This document shows positions 53,962-62,566 of a DNA stretch of 64,000 nt, piece after piece. The DNA is from Serinicoccus sediminis (GTDB taxonomy: Bacteria > Actinomycetota > Actinomycetes > Actinomycetales > Dermatophilaceae): NCBI RefSeq assembly GCF_004153545.1, contig NZ_SDVA01000005.1:152492-216491 (forward strand). Direction: 5' to 3'. The notes under the pieces were generated by a model. That model did no database searches and was not told where the DNA came from. It was given only the letters and a program-made list of their open reading frames with translations. A program made the translations under genes and the position numbers. Within the stretch, counting starts at the first letter, position 1. Every line of letters starts with the position of its first letter.

Positions 53962-56019
53962 GTGGACCGACGTGCGCCAGCTCTCGCACCGCCCCGGCCG
54001 GACGGGGGGGATGCCGTCCTGCCCCGGGTCCGGGTCCTGGGAGGGACGGCTCTCGCCGTCCTGGTGGGCGCGGTGGTGACGGCGGTCTGGGTCACGGGTG
54101 CCTCCCGGCCCCCCGCTCTCGCCGACCCCGGTGCGGTGGTCCGCTGGGGCCTGCCGGCGGTCACCGGCCTGAGCCGGGGCGCTGCCGCTCTGACCGTAGG
54201 TGCCTTGCTCCTGTGCGTGGCGGTGGTGTCTCCCGGCGCCCACCCCACGGTGTGGCGCCGGCTGCGGCGGCTCGCCGTCGTGGCCGCGAGCCTCTGGACG
54301 GCGCTGCAGGCGGCACTGCTGGTCCTCACCTTCAGCGACGTGCTGGGCGGTGCCCGCCTGGTCGCTCCGGCCGAGCAGATCCCGGCCTTCCTGGACCTGG
54401 GCACCACCCGGTCCCTGGTCGCGGCGACGGTCCTCACGGCCCTGGTCGCCGTCGCCGCGCTGGTGGCCCGCCACCCCGGGGAGACGATGGTCGGTCTGCT
54501 GCTGGCCGCAGCCGCCCTGCTCCAGCTGGCCGGGGTCGGGCACACCGGCGGCTCGTCCGCCCACGGAGCCGCCGTGCTCGGCCTGTGGCTGCACACGCTC
54601 GCCGCGTGCGTCTGGGTGGGCGGCCTCACCGTCCTGCTTCTCGTCGTGGCCCCTGGACTCCGGCACGAGGAGGTCACCGACGACGGTGGTGACGGGTCGA
54701 GGACGGGCCTGGCGACCGCCGCCCACCGGTACTCCACCGTGGCGGCCTGGGCCTTCACGGTGCTCGTCCTCTCCGGCGCGCTCAGCCTGCTGCTGCGTCT
54801 CGACGCGCCGGCCGAGGTCCTCACGACCCCCTGGGGGCGGTTGGTCGCCGTCAAGGTGGTGCTGCTCGCGCTGCTGGGGCTCATGGGTGCCGCGCATCGA
54901 CGGCATACCCTGCCCCGGCTGTCCCACGGCAGGCCGGGCGCCTTCGGTCGGCTCGCGGCCGCGGAGCTGCTCCTCATGGCCTGCGTGCTCGGGCTGTCGT
55001 CCGCCCTGGCTCGTACCCGGCCGCCGCACGCCGACACCGCGACGAGCGACCCGGCCGTCGCGCTGACCGGGTATGCCGCGCCTCCCGCCCCCTCGGTCCT
55101 CGCCGCGGTGACCGAGGTCCGGCTGGAACCGGTGACCCTGCTGCTCGCCGGTGCGGCGCTCCTGGTCTACCTCCGGTGGGTCCGGCGGTCGTCCAGGCTG
55201 GGGGTCTCCTGGCCGCGGCACCGGACCGTCGCAGCCCTGGTCGGCGCCACCGGCTTCGTCTGGGCCACCAACGGTGGTCTGGCGGTCTACGGGTCGGTGC
55301 AGCTCAGCGTCCAGCTGGCCCAGCAGCTGACCCTCCTCGCGGTCCTCCCGATGTCCTACGTCGTCGCCGCCCCGGTGACGCTGGGTCTCCTGGTGCTGCC
55401 CAGGCGCACCGACGGCTCGCTCGGACCCCGCGAGTGGCTGGATCGGGTGAGGACGAGCCCCGCCACCGAGCTCCTCACCCGCCCGGGCGTGGCCGGCCTG
55501 CACGCGGGCGCCACCCTCGCCGTCCTCACTCTCACCCGGGTGCGGCAGCTGGTGCTCACCAGCGATGTCGCCGACGTCCTCGCGCTGCTCTACCTGAGCG
55601 CCGTCGGCACCCTCCTCGCGGTGGCGCTGACCAGGTCGGAGGCCGGCAAGGCGACCCGGCCACGGACCCGCATCCTGCTGGTCCTGCTGCCCTTCCTGGC
55701 GGTGTGCCTGCTGCTCGGGGTCCGGCTGCGCACCAGCGTCGTCCTGGTCGAACCCTGGTTCTACGCCCGCCTCGCCCTGCCCTGGGTGGCCAACCCGCTC
55801 GTCGACCAGCGGGCCGCGGGCACCGTCGTCCTGGTCCTGGCAGCAGGCTCCGCCCTCCTGCTGTGCTGGTTCGCCGCGGCCCGGGCCGGGGCCGCCCGGT
55901 CCACGGTGCCCGAGCGTCGGTCGGCGGGCGACCCCCAGGACACCGAAGACCCCCCGGACCGTGGGGTCCGGGGGGTCTCGAGGTCCGTCGAAGGACGACG
56001 TGTCCGGAGGGGGACTTGA
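53962..56019 (+). CDS. CopD/CtaG-like polytopic membrane protein, putative copper handling
   Basis: A 685-residue protein of about 15 hydrophobic segments. The N-terminal half has a CopD-type copper-resistance domain (GVGHTGGSSAHGAAVLGLWLH, ACVWVGGL). The C-terminal half resembles the CtaG/CcoG-independent Cox11-replacing assembly factor family (QLSVQLAQQLTLLAVLPM, WFYARLALPWVANPLVDQR). This CopD-CtaG fusion is known in actinobacteria and is linked to copper supply. GTG at 53962 is preferred (GGAGGG upstream). The last 25 codons read through a tRNA terminator and the tRNA 3' end. Confidence 0.8.
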   Translation: MDRRAPALAPPRPDGGDAVLPRVRVLGGTALAVLVGAVVTAVWVTGASRPPALADPGAVVRWGLPAVTGLSRGAAALTVGALLLCVAVVSPGAHPTVWRRLRRLAVVAASLWTALQAALLVLTFSDVLGGARLVAPAEQIPAFLDLGTTRSLVAATVLTALVAVAALVARHPGETMVGLLLAAAALLQLAGVGHTGGSSAHGAAVLGLWLHTLAACVWVGGLTVLLLVVAPGLRHEEVTDDGGDGSRTGLATAAHRYSTVAAWAFTVLVLSGALSLLLRLDAPAEVLTTPWGRLVAVKVVLLALLGLMGAAHRRHTLPRLSHGRPGAFGRLAAAELLLMACVLGLSSALARTRPPHADTATSDPAVALTGYAAPPAPSVLAAVTEVRLEPVTLLLAGAALLVYLRWVRRSSRLGVSWPRHRTVAALVGATGFVWATNGGLAVYGSVQLSVQLAQQLTLLAVLPMSYVVAAPVTLGLLVLPRRTDGSLGPREWLDRVRTSPATELLTRPGVAGLHAGATLAVLTLTRVRQLVLTSDVADVLALLYLSAVGTLLAVALTRSEAGKATRPRTRILLVLLPFLAVCLLLGVRLRTSVVLVEPWFYARLALPWVANPLVDQRAAGTVVLVLAAGSALLLCWFAAARAGAARSTVPERRSAGDPQDTEDPPDRGVRGVSRSVEGRRVRRGT
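55948..55977 (-). terminator. Hairpin terminator of tRNA-Leu, inside CopD/CtaG 3' coding end
   Basis: GACCCCCCGGACC and GGTCCGGGGGGTC pair over 13 bp around the loop GTGG. It is 24 bp past the tRNA 3' end in the tRNA reading direction and also lies within the last codons of the convergent membrane-protein gene. Confidence 0.65.
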
Positions 56020-56084
56020 ACCCCCACGCCCGTTAAGGGCACTAGCACCTCAAGCTAGCGCGTCTGCCATTCCGCCACCCGGAC
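56001..56084 (-). tRNA. tRNA-Leu (anticodon GAG)
   Basis: An 84-base class II tRNA. The acceptor stem GTCCGGG pairs with TCCGGAC, with discriminator A. The D arm has TGGCGGAATGGCAGACGC, and the anticodon arm GCTAGC-TTGAGGT-GCTAGT gives GAG. A variable arm TGCCCTTAACGGGCG and T arm GGGGGTTCAAGTCCCCC complete it. CCA is not encoded. It reads CUC and CUU codons; CUC is very common in this GC-rich genome. Confidence 0.95.
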
Positions 56085-56101
56085 AAGGGTGTTGTTGCGA
56101 C

Positions 56102-56130
56102 ACCTGTGGGAAGTGCGCAACGACCGTCAA
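56102..56130 (-). promoter_or_regulatory. Putative tRNA-Leu promoter
   Basis: The minus strand reads TTGACG (56125-56130), a 17-bp spacer and ACAGGT (56102-56107). The -35 box is good and the -10 box is weak. The tRNA 5' end is 17 bases downstream. Confidence 0.4.
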
Positions 56131-56182
56131 GGCTAGCACGCTCCCGGGGCGCACCACGCCATCCGGGGGCGGGGCCGCACGC

Positions 56183-57592
56183 TCAGGAAGGAGCCTCCCG
56201 CCAGTCCGGCGGATCCGCCTGGTGCAGGGCCGGGTCGTCCTCCCGGAAGCTGCGGACCGGCCCCGGCGGGGTGCGCGGGCCCTCGAACCGGACGGTCACC
56301 ACGCCACGCCCGCTCCCCCACACCCAGCCCGGGCCGTGCTCGTCGTGCCGCACGTCCTGACCGGTCCGCCATCCCGGCTGCAGGCGACCGGCGACCGGCC
56401 GGTCGTCGTCGGCGGCGGCCTCTGCTCCACGGGGCTCCGCCACGAGCCCGGCGTCCGGCACGCCGACCGCGTCGGGGAGCTCGGCGCCACCGGCCGACGG
56501 GTATGCCGTGTCCAGCATGAGCTCCTCCTGCGCGTGCGCGGTGAGGCCGGCGACGCCGAGCCCCAGCAGCCGGAGGCCGCTCGTGACGTCGACCGAACCC
56601 AGCAGCCGCCTGCCCTCGCGCAGGATGACCGCGGCGTCGCCCGTCGCGAAGGGCAGTGTGCCCGAGCGCGTCTGGGTGGTGAAGTCGTGCTGGCGGGCCT
56701 TCACCGTGATGGTGCGGGCGAACACACCGGCCTTCTCGAGCCGTCGGGCCAGCCCCTGCGCCATGCGGTCCAGCTCGGACTCCAGCTCGGCCCGGTCGAC
56801 CACGTCCTTCTCGAAGGTCTCCTCGTTGGAGATCGACTTCGCCTCGCGCTCGACGACGACCGGGCGGTCGTCCTCGGCCTGCGCGAGCCGGTGCAGGGCG
56901 GCGCCCTGGGCGGTCCCGAAGATCGAGACCAGGTCCGGCTCGGACATCCGGGCGAGGTCGGCGACCGTGTCGACGCCGAACCCGTGCAGCCGAGCGCCGG
57001 TCGCCGGGCCGATGCCGGGGATCGCCCGCACCGACAGGGCGTGCAGCACCGCGAGCTCCTCCCCCGGCCGCACCACGGTCACCCCGCCCGGCTTGTCCAT
57101 CTCGCTGGCCAGCTTGGCCATCATCTTGCTGGGCGCCAGACCGACCGAGGCGGTCAGCCCGCCCGTCTCCGCGGTGATCTCGGCGAGGAGGTCACGGCAC
57201 CACCCCCCGAGGTCCGGGTCCTCCCAGCCGATCGGGCCCGCCGGCGGAGTGAGATCGACATACGCCTCGTCGACCGACACCTGCTCCACGAGCGCCGAGC
57301 GGCTGCGCAGCAGGCCCATGACGACCTCCGACGACGCGCGGTAAGCCGTGAACCGCCCGGAGAGGAACGCCGTGCCGGCAGGGCAGCGGCGTCGGGCCTC
57401 GATGGTCGGCATCGCAGAGCGGGCACCGTAGCGGCGCGCCTCGTAGGACGCGGTGGCCACCACGCCCCGGCCGCCGAGCCCGCCGACGATGACCGGGCGC
57501 CCGCGCAGCGAGGGCTTGTCGCGCTGCTCCACGGCCGCGAAGAACGCGTCGAGGTCGAGGTGCATGATGCACCGACGTCCCTCGCTCGCCAT
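56183..57592 (-). CDS. dinB: Y-family DNA polymerase IV (DinB)
   Basis: A translesion polymerase of 469 residues. It has HLDLDAFFAAVEQ, SYEARRYGARSAMP, VSVDEAYVDLT with the catalytic Asp-Glu pair, a thumb HhH region IPGIGPATGARLHGFG and the little-finger domain. The C-terminal 50 residues (HGPGWVWGSGRGVVTVRFE) form the extension usual in actinobacterial DinB2-type enzymes. No clear beta-clamp QLxLF motif was noticed. Start ATG at 57592; MHLDLD nine codons on is possible. Confidence 0.93.
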   Translation of the reverse strand: MASEGRRCIMHLDLDAFFAAVEQRDKPSLRGRPVIVGGLGGRGVVATASYEARRYGARSAMPTIEARRRCPAGTAFLSGRFTAYRASSEVVMGLLRSRSALVEQVSVDEAYVDLTPPAGPIGWEDPDLGGWCRDLLAEITAETGGLTASVGLAPSKMMAKLASEMDKPGGVTVVRPGEELAVLHALSVRAIPGIGPATGARLHGFGVDTVADLARMSEPDLVSIFGTAQGAALHRLAQAEDDRPVVVEREAKSISNEETFEKDVVDRAELESELDRMAQGLARRLEKAGVFARTITVKARQHDFTTQTRSGTLPFATGDAAVILREGRRLLGSVDVTSGLRLLGLGVAGLTAHAQEELMLDTAYPSAGGAELPDAVGVPDAGLVAEPRGAEAAADDDRPVAGRLQPGWRTGQDVRHDEHGPGWVWGSGRGVVTVRFEGPRTPPGPVRSFREDDPALHQADPPDWREAPS

Positions 57593-57658
57593 GGTGTCCA
57601 CTGTGCCACGGGCGGACAGCGCCACCGGGCACCGCGTGCGGGCCTCCGGTGGTGGCGT

Positions 57659-57664
57659 TAGGTT
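57659..57664 (+). promoter_or_regulatory. -10 box for leaderless PEBP transcript
   Basis: TAGGTT is followed by six bases and the ATG at 57671. Confidence 0.5.
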
Positions 57665-57670
57665 CGGGGC

Positions 57671-58201
57671 ATGACCTTGGAGCGCACACCTGCCCAGCAC
57701 CCGATCGACATCCTCCCGGCCGCGCCGGCCGAGCTGGTGGTGACCAGCGAGGACTTCACCGACGGCTCAGCGCTGCCGGAGTCCGCCGGCTACGGCCAGG
57801 GCAACACCTCGCCGCAGCTGTCCTGGTCCGGGGCGCCCGAGGGCACCCGGTCCTACCTCCTCGTCTGCCACGACCCGGACGCCCCCGTCGTCGGAGGGTT
57901 CTCCCACTGGGCGGTCCTCGGCCTCCCCGCCGACGTCACCTCGCTGCCCACCGGCGCGGGTGAGGAGGGCCGCGAGCTGGGCGAGGGCGCGATGACGCTG
58001 GCCAACGACTTCGGCAGCCACGACTGGGCGGGGTGCGCCCCGCCCGAGGGGGACGTGCCGCACCGCTACGTCTTCACCGTCTGGGCGCTGGACACCGACG
58101 ACACCGGCCTCGATGCCTCCAGCTCCATCGCCAAGGCCCAGTTCATGACGCTCGGCAACGTCCTGGCCCGCGGCTCGATCACCGGCACCTACCAGCTGTG
58201 A
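57671..58201 (+). CDS. YbhB/YbcL-type phosphatidylethanolamine-binding protein
   Basis: A 176-residue PEBP/Raf-kinase-inhibitor-like protein. Family signatures are GNTSPQLSWSGAPEGTRSYLLVCHDPDAP, FSHWAVLGLPADV and GCAPPEGDVPHRYVFTVWALD. The ligand is unknown. Its stop overlaps the GTG of the YbaK gene, so they are coupled. Confidence 0.9.
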   Translation: MTLERTPAQHPIDILPAAPAELVVTSEDFTDGSALPESAGYGQGNTSPQLSWSGAPEGTRSYLLVCHDPDAPVVGGFSHWAVLGLPADVTSLPTGAGEEGRELGEGAMTLANDFGSHDWAGCAPPEGDVPHRYVFTVWALDTDDTGLDASSSIAKAQFMTLGNVLARGSITGTYQL

Positions 58202-58746
58202 CGCCCACCTGGACCTCTGCGCTGGACCGCCCCGACCTGCTGGCCGACCCTGTCCGGCAGGCGCTGGAGCGCATGGCCGCTGACGGGGCCGACGTGGCCG
58301 CGGTGGAGGTGGCCGAGATCGACCCGGACCAGGCCGACACGGCCGTGCTGGTGGAGGCCACGGGGTGGGACATGCGCGACATGGCCAACTGCATCGTCAT
58401 CGCCGGGGCGCGCGCCGGTGAGGAGCGCGTGTGCGCGGCGCTGGTGCTCGGGCATACCCGCGCCGATGTCAACACGGTGGTCCGCAAGCGGCTCGACGTC
58501 CGCAAGTGCTCGTTCATGCCGATGGACGACGCCGTCGGGCGCAGCGGGATGGAGTACGGCGGCATCACCCCTGTCGGGCTGCCGTCGGACTGGCCGGTGC
58601 TGGTCGACGCCCGGGTCGTGCAGCGCGAGCAGATCGTCATCGGGTCCGGGGTGCGGCGCAGCAAGCTGAGGCTGCCCGGGGCGCTGGCCGCCGAGCTGCC
58701 GGGCGCCGAGGTCGTCGACGGCCTGGCCGTGGAGATCCCGGCCTGA
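58198..58746 (+). CDS. YbaK/EbsC-type aminoacyl-tRNA deacylase
   Basis: A 182-residue trans-editing protein of the YbaK/ProX superfamily, which hydrolyses misacylated tRNA. NCIVIAGARAGEERVCAALVLG, TRADVNTVVRKRLDVRKCSFMPMDDAVGRSGMEYGGITPVGLP match the fold; the conserved Lys is in the VRKRL/RKCS region. GTG start at 58198 overlaps the preceding stop (GTGA). Confidence 0.85.
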   Translation: MTPTWTSALDRPDLLADPVRQALERMAADGADVAAVEVAEIDPDQADTAVLVEATGWDMRDMANCIVIAGARAGEERVCAALVLGHTRADVNTVVRKRLDVRKCSFMPMDDAVGRSGMEYGGITPVGLPSDWPVLVDARVVQREQIVIGSGVRRSKLRLPGALAAELPGAEVVDGLAVEIPA

Positions 58747-58754
58747 CGGACGGC

Positions 58755-58794
58755 GTCCCGTGAGAGTCGGGCAGGGTCCCGGCTCCCACGGGAC
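58755..58794. repeat. 40-bp inverted repeat, copy 2
   Basis: Arms GTCCCGTGAGAGTCGG and CCGGCTCCCACGGGAC pair with two mismatches around an 8-base loop. In reverse orientation it matches the repeat at 36042-36081 at about 36 of 40 positions. It begins nine bases after the YbaK stop codon. Confidence 0.75.
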
Positions 58795-58922
58795 ACTCTG
58801 CCAGGCAGGCAGCCCGCCTCACTCACGGCACCCTGCATCCTCTGGACCGGGGCTGTCACCTGGTGCCCTCATGACCGGCCCCTGCGGTCGTCTCCCGCGC
58901 GCCTCGCACGGCATACCGGATC

Positions 58923-59909
58923 GTGGGCCACGCTGTCCCGGTGAGCATCGTCGCCGGCCCGACGCCGGACACCCAGGCCGAGGACCGCAGCGCCTACCGC
59001 GCGGTCACCATCTTCCCGCTGCTGGTGCTGGTGGCCGGCGCCGTCGGCTACGTCCTCGCCGGGCCGGTCTCCGGTGGCGCCGCGCTCATCACGCCCCTCC
59101 TGGGGGTCATCATGTTCGGGATGGGGCTGACCCTGACGCTCCCGGACTTCGCCCTGGTGGTGCGCCGGCCGCTGCCGGTCCTGCTCGGGGTGACGGCGCA
59201 GTACGCCGTCATGCCGCTCGTCGGCCTGCTCGTCGTGACGGTGCTGCGGCTGCCGGACGAGATCGCCGCGGGGGTCATCCTCGTCGGCTGCGTCCCGGGC
59301 GGCACGGCCAGCAACGTCGTGGCCTACCTCGCCCGGGCCGACACCGCCCTGTCGGTCACCATGACCTCGGTGTCCACCCTGCTGTCACCGCTGCTGACGC
59401 CCCTGCTCACCCTGTGGCTGGTCGGTGAGCGGTTGCCCGTGGACGGGCTGGGCATGGCTCGGACCATCGTCGTCATCGTGCTGGTGCCGGTCGTCCTGGG
59501 GCTGCTCGTCCGCCTGCTCCTGCCCAGGCTGGTGCAGCGGGTGCTGCCGGTGATGCCCTGGTTCTCCGTGCTGGTCATCTGCGTGGTGGTCGCCCTCGTC
59601 GTGTCGCTGTCCGCCGACCGCCTCGTCGAGGCCGGGCTGCTCGTGACCGCGGCCGTCATCCTGCACAACCTGCTCGGGCTCGGCATCGGGTATGCCGTCG
59701 GCCGCCTCACCGGGGTCGGCGAGCGGTCGGCGCGCACCATGGCCATCGAGGTCGGGATGCAGAACTCCGGGCTCGCCTCCGGGCTGGCCGCGGCCTTCTT
59801 CACGCCGGTCGCGGCGCTGCCGGGGGCGGTGTTCTCGGTCTGGCACAACCTGTCCGGGGCGGTGCTGGCCGGCCTGTTCCGCCGCCGCGACGCCCGCCAG
59901 GGCGGCTGA
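58923..59909 (+). CDS. Bile-acid:sodium symporter family (BASS) transporter
   Basis: A 328-residue membrane protein with about nine hydrophobic segments. Family signatures are GVIMFGMGLTL, VGCVPGGTASNVVAYLARAD, the discontinuous-helix region, and EVGMQNSGLASGLAAAFF. Bacterial BASS proteins transport organic anions such as pantoate or pyruvate with Na+. The GTG at 58923 is used; a GTG six codons on is possible. Confidence 0.88.
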   Translation: MGHAVPVSIVAGPTPDTQAEDRSAYRAVTIFPLLVLVAGAVGYVLAGPVSGGAALITPLLGVIMFGMGLTLTLPDFALVVRRPLPVLLGVTAQYAVMPLVGLLVVTVLRLPDEIAAGVILVGCVPGGTASNVVAYLARADTALSVTMTSVSTLLSPLLTPLLTLWLVGERLPVDGLGMARTIVVIVLVPVVLGLLVRLLLPRLVQRVLPVMPWFSVLVICVVVALVVSLSADRLVEAGLLVTAAVILHNLLGLGIGYAVGRLTGVGERSARTMAIEVGMQNSGLASGLAAAFFTPVAALPGAVFSVWHNLSGAVLAGLFRRRDARQGG

Positions 59910-60008
59910 CCGGGCTCGGCTCCGTCCCGTCGGGCCGGCCATCGGGCCCTGACAGCCCCGGCCGTCCGCCTGCCTCCCGTCACGGGTCCTCCCCTGCTGT
60001 GCGCGGTC

Positions 60009-60027
60009 GTGGCCCTCGGGGGGCCAC
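60009..60027. terminator. Possible hairpin terminator between convergent BASS and NYN genes
   Basis: GTGGCCC and GGGCCAC pair around a 5-base loop. The remaining 241-bp gap contains no gene that I can support. Confidence 0.4.
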
Positions 60028-60150
60028 AGGTGCCCACGACCTCGCCGCCACCTCACGTCCCCGGCCGCCACGGCTTTGAGCGAAGGTCCGGCTGACCGGC
60101 CCCGGCCGCGCCGGTCCCGGACGCCCGGACGGTCTGCGGACCACCCGCGA

Positions 60151-60876
60151 CTACGGGGCCGCGACCGCCCTGGGGTCCCGCACGTGGACCACGCCGTTCG
60201 TCCGACGGATCTCGAAGAGCTCGGTCGCCTCGAGCAGCCCGCTGAGCTTGGCGTAGCCGTGGTTGCGCTCGTCGAAGGACGACTGGTTGCGGATGACGGC
60301 CCCCACCGCGCCGAGGTGGGCCCAGCCGTCCTCCTGCGCGCTCGCGGCGACAGCACCGCGCAGGAGCTTGACGAGGGCGGTGTCGCCGCGCAGCTGGTTC
60401 CGGGTCCGGCGACCCTGCGGCGCCGCCGGTGTCTCTTCCTCCCCGAGCTCCTCGAGGTAGAGGAAGGCGGTGCAGGCGCTGACCAGGGCACCGGCCGCCT
60501 TGCGTTCGCCGAAGCCCAGCACCTGCATACCCGAGTGCCGCAGCCGCATGACCAGCGGCGTGAAGTCGGCGTCGCTCGAGACCACGGCGAAGCCGTCGGC
60601 CTGCCCGGCGTGCAGGATGTCCATCGCGTCGATCACCATCGAGATGTCGGCGGCGTTCTTGCCCTTGGCGTAGGCGAACTGCTGCACCGGGTGCAGGGCG
60701 TGCGGCGCCAGCGCCTCCCGCCACGGCCCGAGCTGCGCTGCGGTCCAGTCGCCGTAGGCCCGCCGGATGGTGCAGGAGCCGTGCCGGGCCACCTCCGCCA
60801 GGATGTCCTGGATCTTCGCCGCCGGGGCGTTCTCGGCGTCGATGAGCAGGGCGATGCGGTGACTCCTGGTGGCCAT
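60151..60876 (-). CDS. NYN-domain (LabA/PIN-like) ribonuclease with OST-HTH-like C-terminus
   Basis: A 241-residue protein. The NYN/PIN nuclease domain has ALLIDAENAPAA (Asp13), KNAADISMVIDAMDIL and VSSDADFTPLVMRLR with the conserved acidic residues. Residues about 165-230 resemble an OST-HTH/LOTUS RNA-binding domain (LVKLLRGAV, GWAHLGAVGAVIRNQ). It probably acts on RNA. ATG at 60876 has a TAACCT box six bases upstream. Confidence 0.85.
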   Translation of the reverse strand: MATRSHRIALLIDAENAPAAKIQDILAEVARHGSCTIRRAYGDWTAAQLGPWREALAPHALHPVQQFAYAKGKNAADISMVIDAMDILHAGQADGFAVVSSDADFTPLVMRLRHSGMQVLGFGERKAAGALVSACTAFLYLEELGEEETPAAPQGRRTRNQLRGDTALVKLLRGAVAASAQEDGWAHLGAVGAVIRNQSSFDERNHGYAKLSGLLEATELFEIRRTNGVVHVRDPRAVAAP

Positions 60877-60882
60877 GCGCCG

Positions 60883-60888
60883 AGGTTA
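60883..60888 (-). promoter_or_regulatory. -10 box for leaderless NYN transcript
   Basis: Minus-strand TAACCT is followed by six bases and the ATG at 60876. Confidence 0.5.
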
Positions 60889-60965
60889 CCGCCCAGTCAC
60901 CTCGAGTCCTCGTGCTCGGACACTCCTGCTGCCACCAGCAGTCGCAGGTCGGCCCGCCCTCGGCC

Positions 60966-61805
60966 TCAGCGCGGCCGGACCGCCCAGAAGGCCACGGCCG
61001 AGGCAGCTGCCACGTTGAGGCTGTCCACTCCCCCGCCCATGGGGATCCGCACGACGAGGTCGGCCTCCTCGACGGTCCGCCGGGAGAGCCCGTCGCCCTC
61101 CGTGCCGAGGACCAGCGCCAGCCGCTCCGGGGGCCGGGCCTCCAGCTCGTCGAGGTCCACCGCGTCCGCGGCGAGGGCCAGGGCCGCCACGGTGAAGCCG
61201 GCCTCGCGGAGCAGGCTCACACCGCCGGGCCACGGGTCGATCCTCGTCCACGGCACCTGGAAGACGGTGCCCATCGACACCCGGACCGCCCGGCGGTAGA
61301 GCGGGTCCGCGCAGCGCGGCGTCACCAGCACGGCGTCCACCCCCAGCGCGGCGGCCGACCGGAAGGCCGCGCCCACGTTGGTGTGGTCCACGACGTCCTC
61401 CAGCACCGCGACCCGCTGCGCCCGCGCCACGACCTCGTCGACGGTGGGCAGGGTGGGCCGGTGCATGGCGGCGATGGCGCCCCGGTGCAGGTGGAAGCCG
61501 GTCATCTGCTCGATGACGCCGGGACTCCCGACGTACACCGGTATGCCGTCCGCCAGGGCCGGTCCGACGAGGCCGCCGAGCTCGGTGGCCCAGCGCGGTG
61601 TGAGCAGCAGCGAGCGCATCCGGTGCCCGGAGGCCAGGGCGCGGCGGATGACCTTCTCCGACTCGGCGAGGTAGAGGCCCTGCTCGGGCTCCAGCACCCG
61701 CCGGAGCGCGACATCGGTGAGCTGGAAGTAGTCCCGCACCCGCTCGTCGCGGGGGTCCTCGACCCAGGTCGTGCCCTGCGGCAGGCCCTCCGGCGCACCG
61801 CTCAT
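60966..61805 (-). CDS. TrmH/SpoU-family RNA 2'-O-methyltransferase
   Basis: A 279-residue SPOUT methyltransferase with an N-terminal substrate-binding domain (LYLAESEKVIRRAL) and the knotted catalytic domain. Motif 1 is DHTNVGAAFRSAAALG, motif 2 LVLGTEGDGLS and motif 3 IPMGGGVDSLNVAAASA. It probably modifies rRNA or tRNA. The ATG overlaps the TSUP stop (ATGA). Confidence 0.9.
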   Translation of the reverse strand: MSGAPEGLPQGTTWVEDPRDERVRDYFQLTDVALRRVLEPEQGLYLAESEKVIRRALASGHRMRSLLLTPRWATELGGLVGPALADGIPVYVGSPGVIEQMTGFHLHRGAIAAMHRPTLPTVDEVVARAQRVAVLEDVVDHTNVGAAFRSAAALGVDAVLVTPRCADPLYRRAVRVSMGTVFQVPWTRIDPWPGGVSLLREAGFTVAALALAADAVDLDELEARPPERLALVLGTEGDGLSRRTVEEADLVVRIPMGGGVDSLNVAAASAVAFWAVRPR

Positions 61806-62566
61806 GTCAGCAGCAGGTTGACGATCGCCACCGTGCCGATGACGACGATGACCCCCCGCAGCACGGCCGGTGGCAGCCGGCGACCGACCCGGGCCCCGAT
61901 GAGGCCGCCGAGGATGGAGCCGACGCCGATGAGCAGGACCACCGTCCAGTCCACGAGGTCCGGGGCGACCACGAGGAAGACGAGCGCCGCCACGAGGTTG
62001 GCGATGGTGGCCAGGACGTTCTTGATCCCGTTGATCTGCTGCAGACCCAGCGGCAGCAGGATGCTCATGATGCCCAGCAGCAGCACCCCCTGCGCGGCAC
62101 CGAAGTAGCCGCCGTAGACCCCGGACAGCAGGATCCCCAGGACGAGCGCGACCCATCGCCCTGGGGTGAGGTGGTCGGCGTGCCGACGGGCCGCCCACCG
62201 CTGCAGCCGCGGCCCGAACACCACGAGCAGCAGCGCCACCAGGATGAGCACGGGGACGATGGTCTCGAACGCCTCGGCCGGCAGCACGAGCAGGAGCAGC
62301 GCGCCGATGACGGACCCCACGAGGCTGGCCGGCCCCAGGCGCCACAGCATCGGGCCCAGCGTGCGCAGCTCGTGCCGGTAGCCCCACGTCCCCGCCACCC
62401 CGCCGGGCACGAGCCCGAGCGAGTTGGAGATGTTGGCCGACACCGGGGCATACCCGAAGAGCAGCAGCACGGGGAACGTCACGAGGGTCCCCGAGCCGAC
62501 GATGGTGTTGATGGTGCCCGCCGCCAGGCCGGCCAGGACGATGGCCAGGACCTCGAGGACGCTCAC
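61802..62566 (-). CDS. TauE/SafE (TSUP) family anion permease
   Basis: A 254-residue permease with seven or eight hydrophobic segments and the paired TSUP motifs GTINTIVGSGTLVTFPVLL and GYFGAAQGVLLLG. Members move sulfite, sulfonates or other organic anions. The GTG start at 62566 overlaps the ABC-ATPase stop (GTGA). The order ABC ATPase-TSUP-SpoU is one operon. Confidence 0.88.
   Translation of the reverse strand: MSVLEVLAIVLAGLAAGTINTIVGSGTLVTFPVLLLFGYAPVSANISNSLGLVPGGVAGTWGYRHELRTLGPMLWRLGPASLVGSVIGALLLLVLPAEAFETIVPVLILVALLLVVFGPRLQRWAARRHADHLTPGRWVALVLGILLSGVYGGYFGAAQGVLLLGIMSILLPLGLQQINGIKNVLATIANLVAALVFLVVAPDLVDWTVVLLIGVGSILGGLIGARVGRRLPPAVLRGVIVVIGTVAIVNLLLT

Noticed and set aside
43296..56084. 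Integrated island at tRNA-Leu
   Set aside because: I looked for a second copy of the tRNA 3' end and for an integrase and found neither. The tRNA lies at the end of a convergent gene rather than at an obvious junction.
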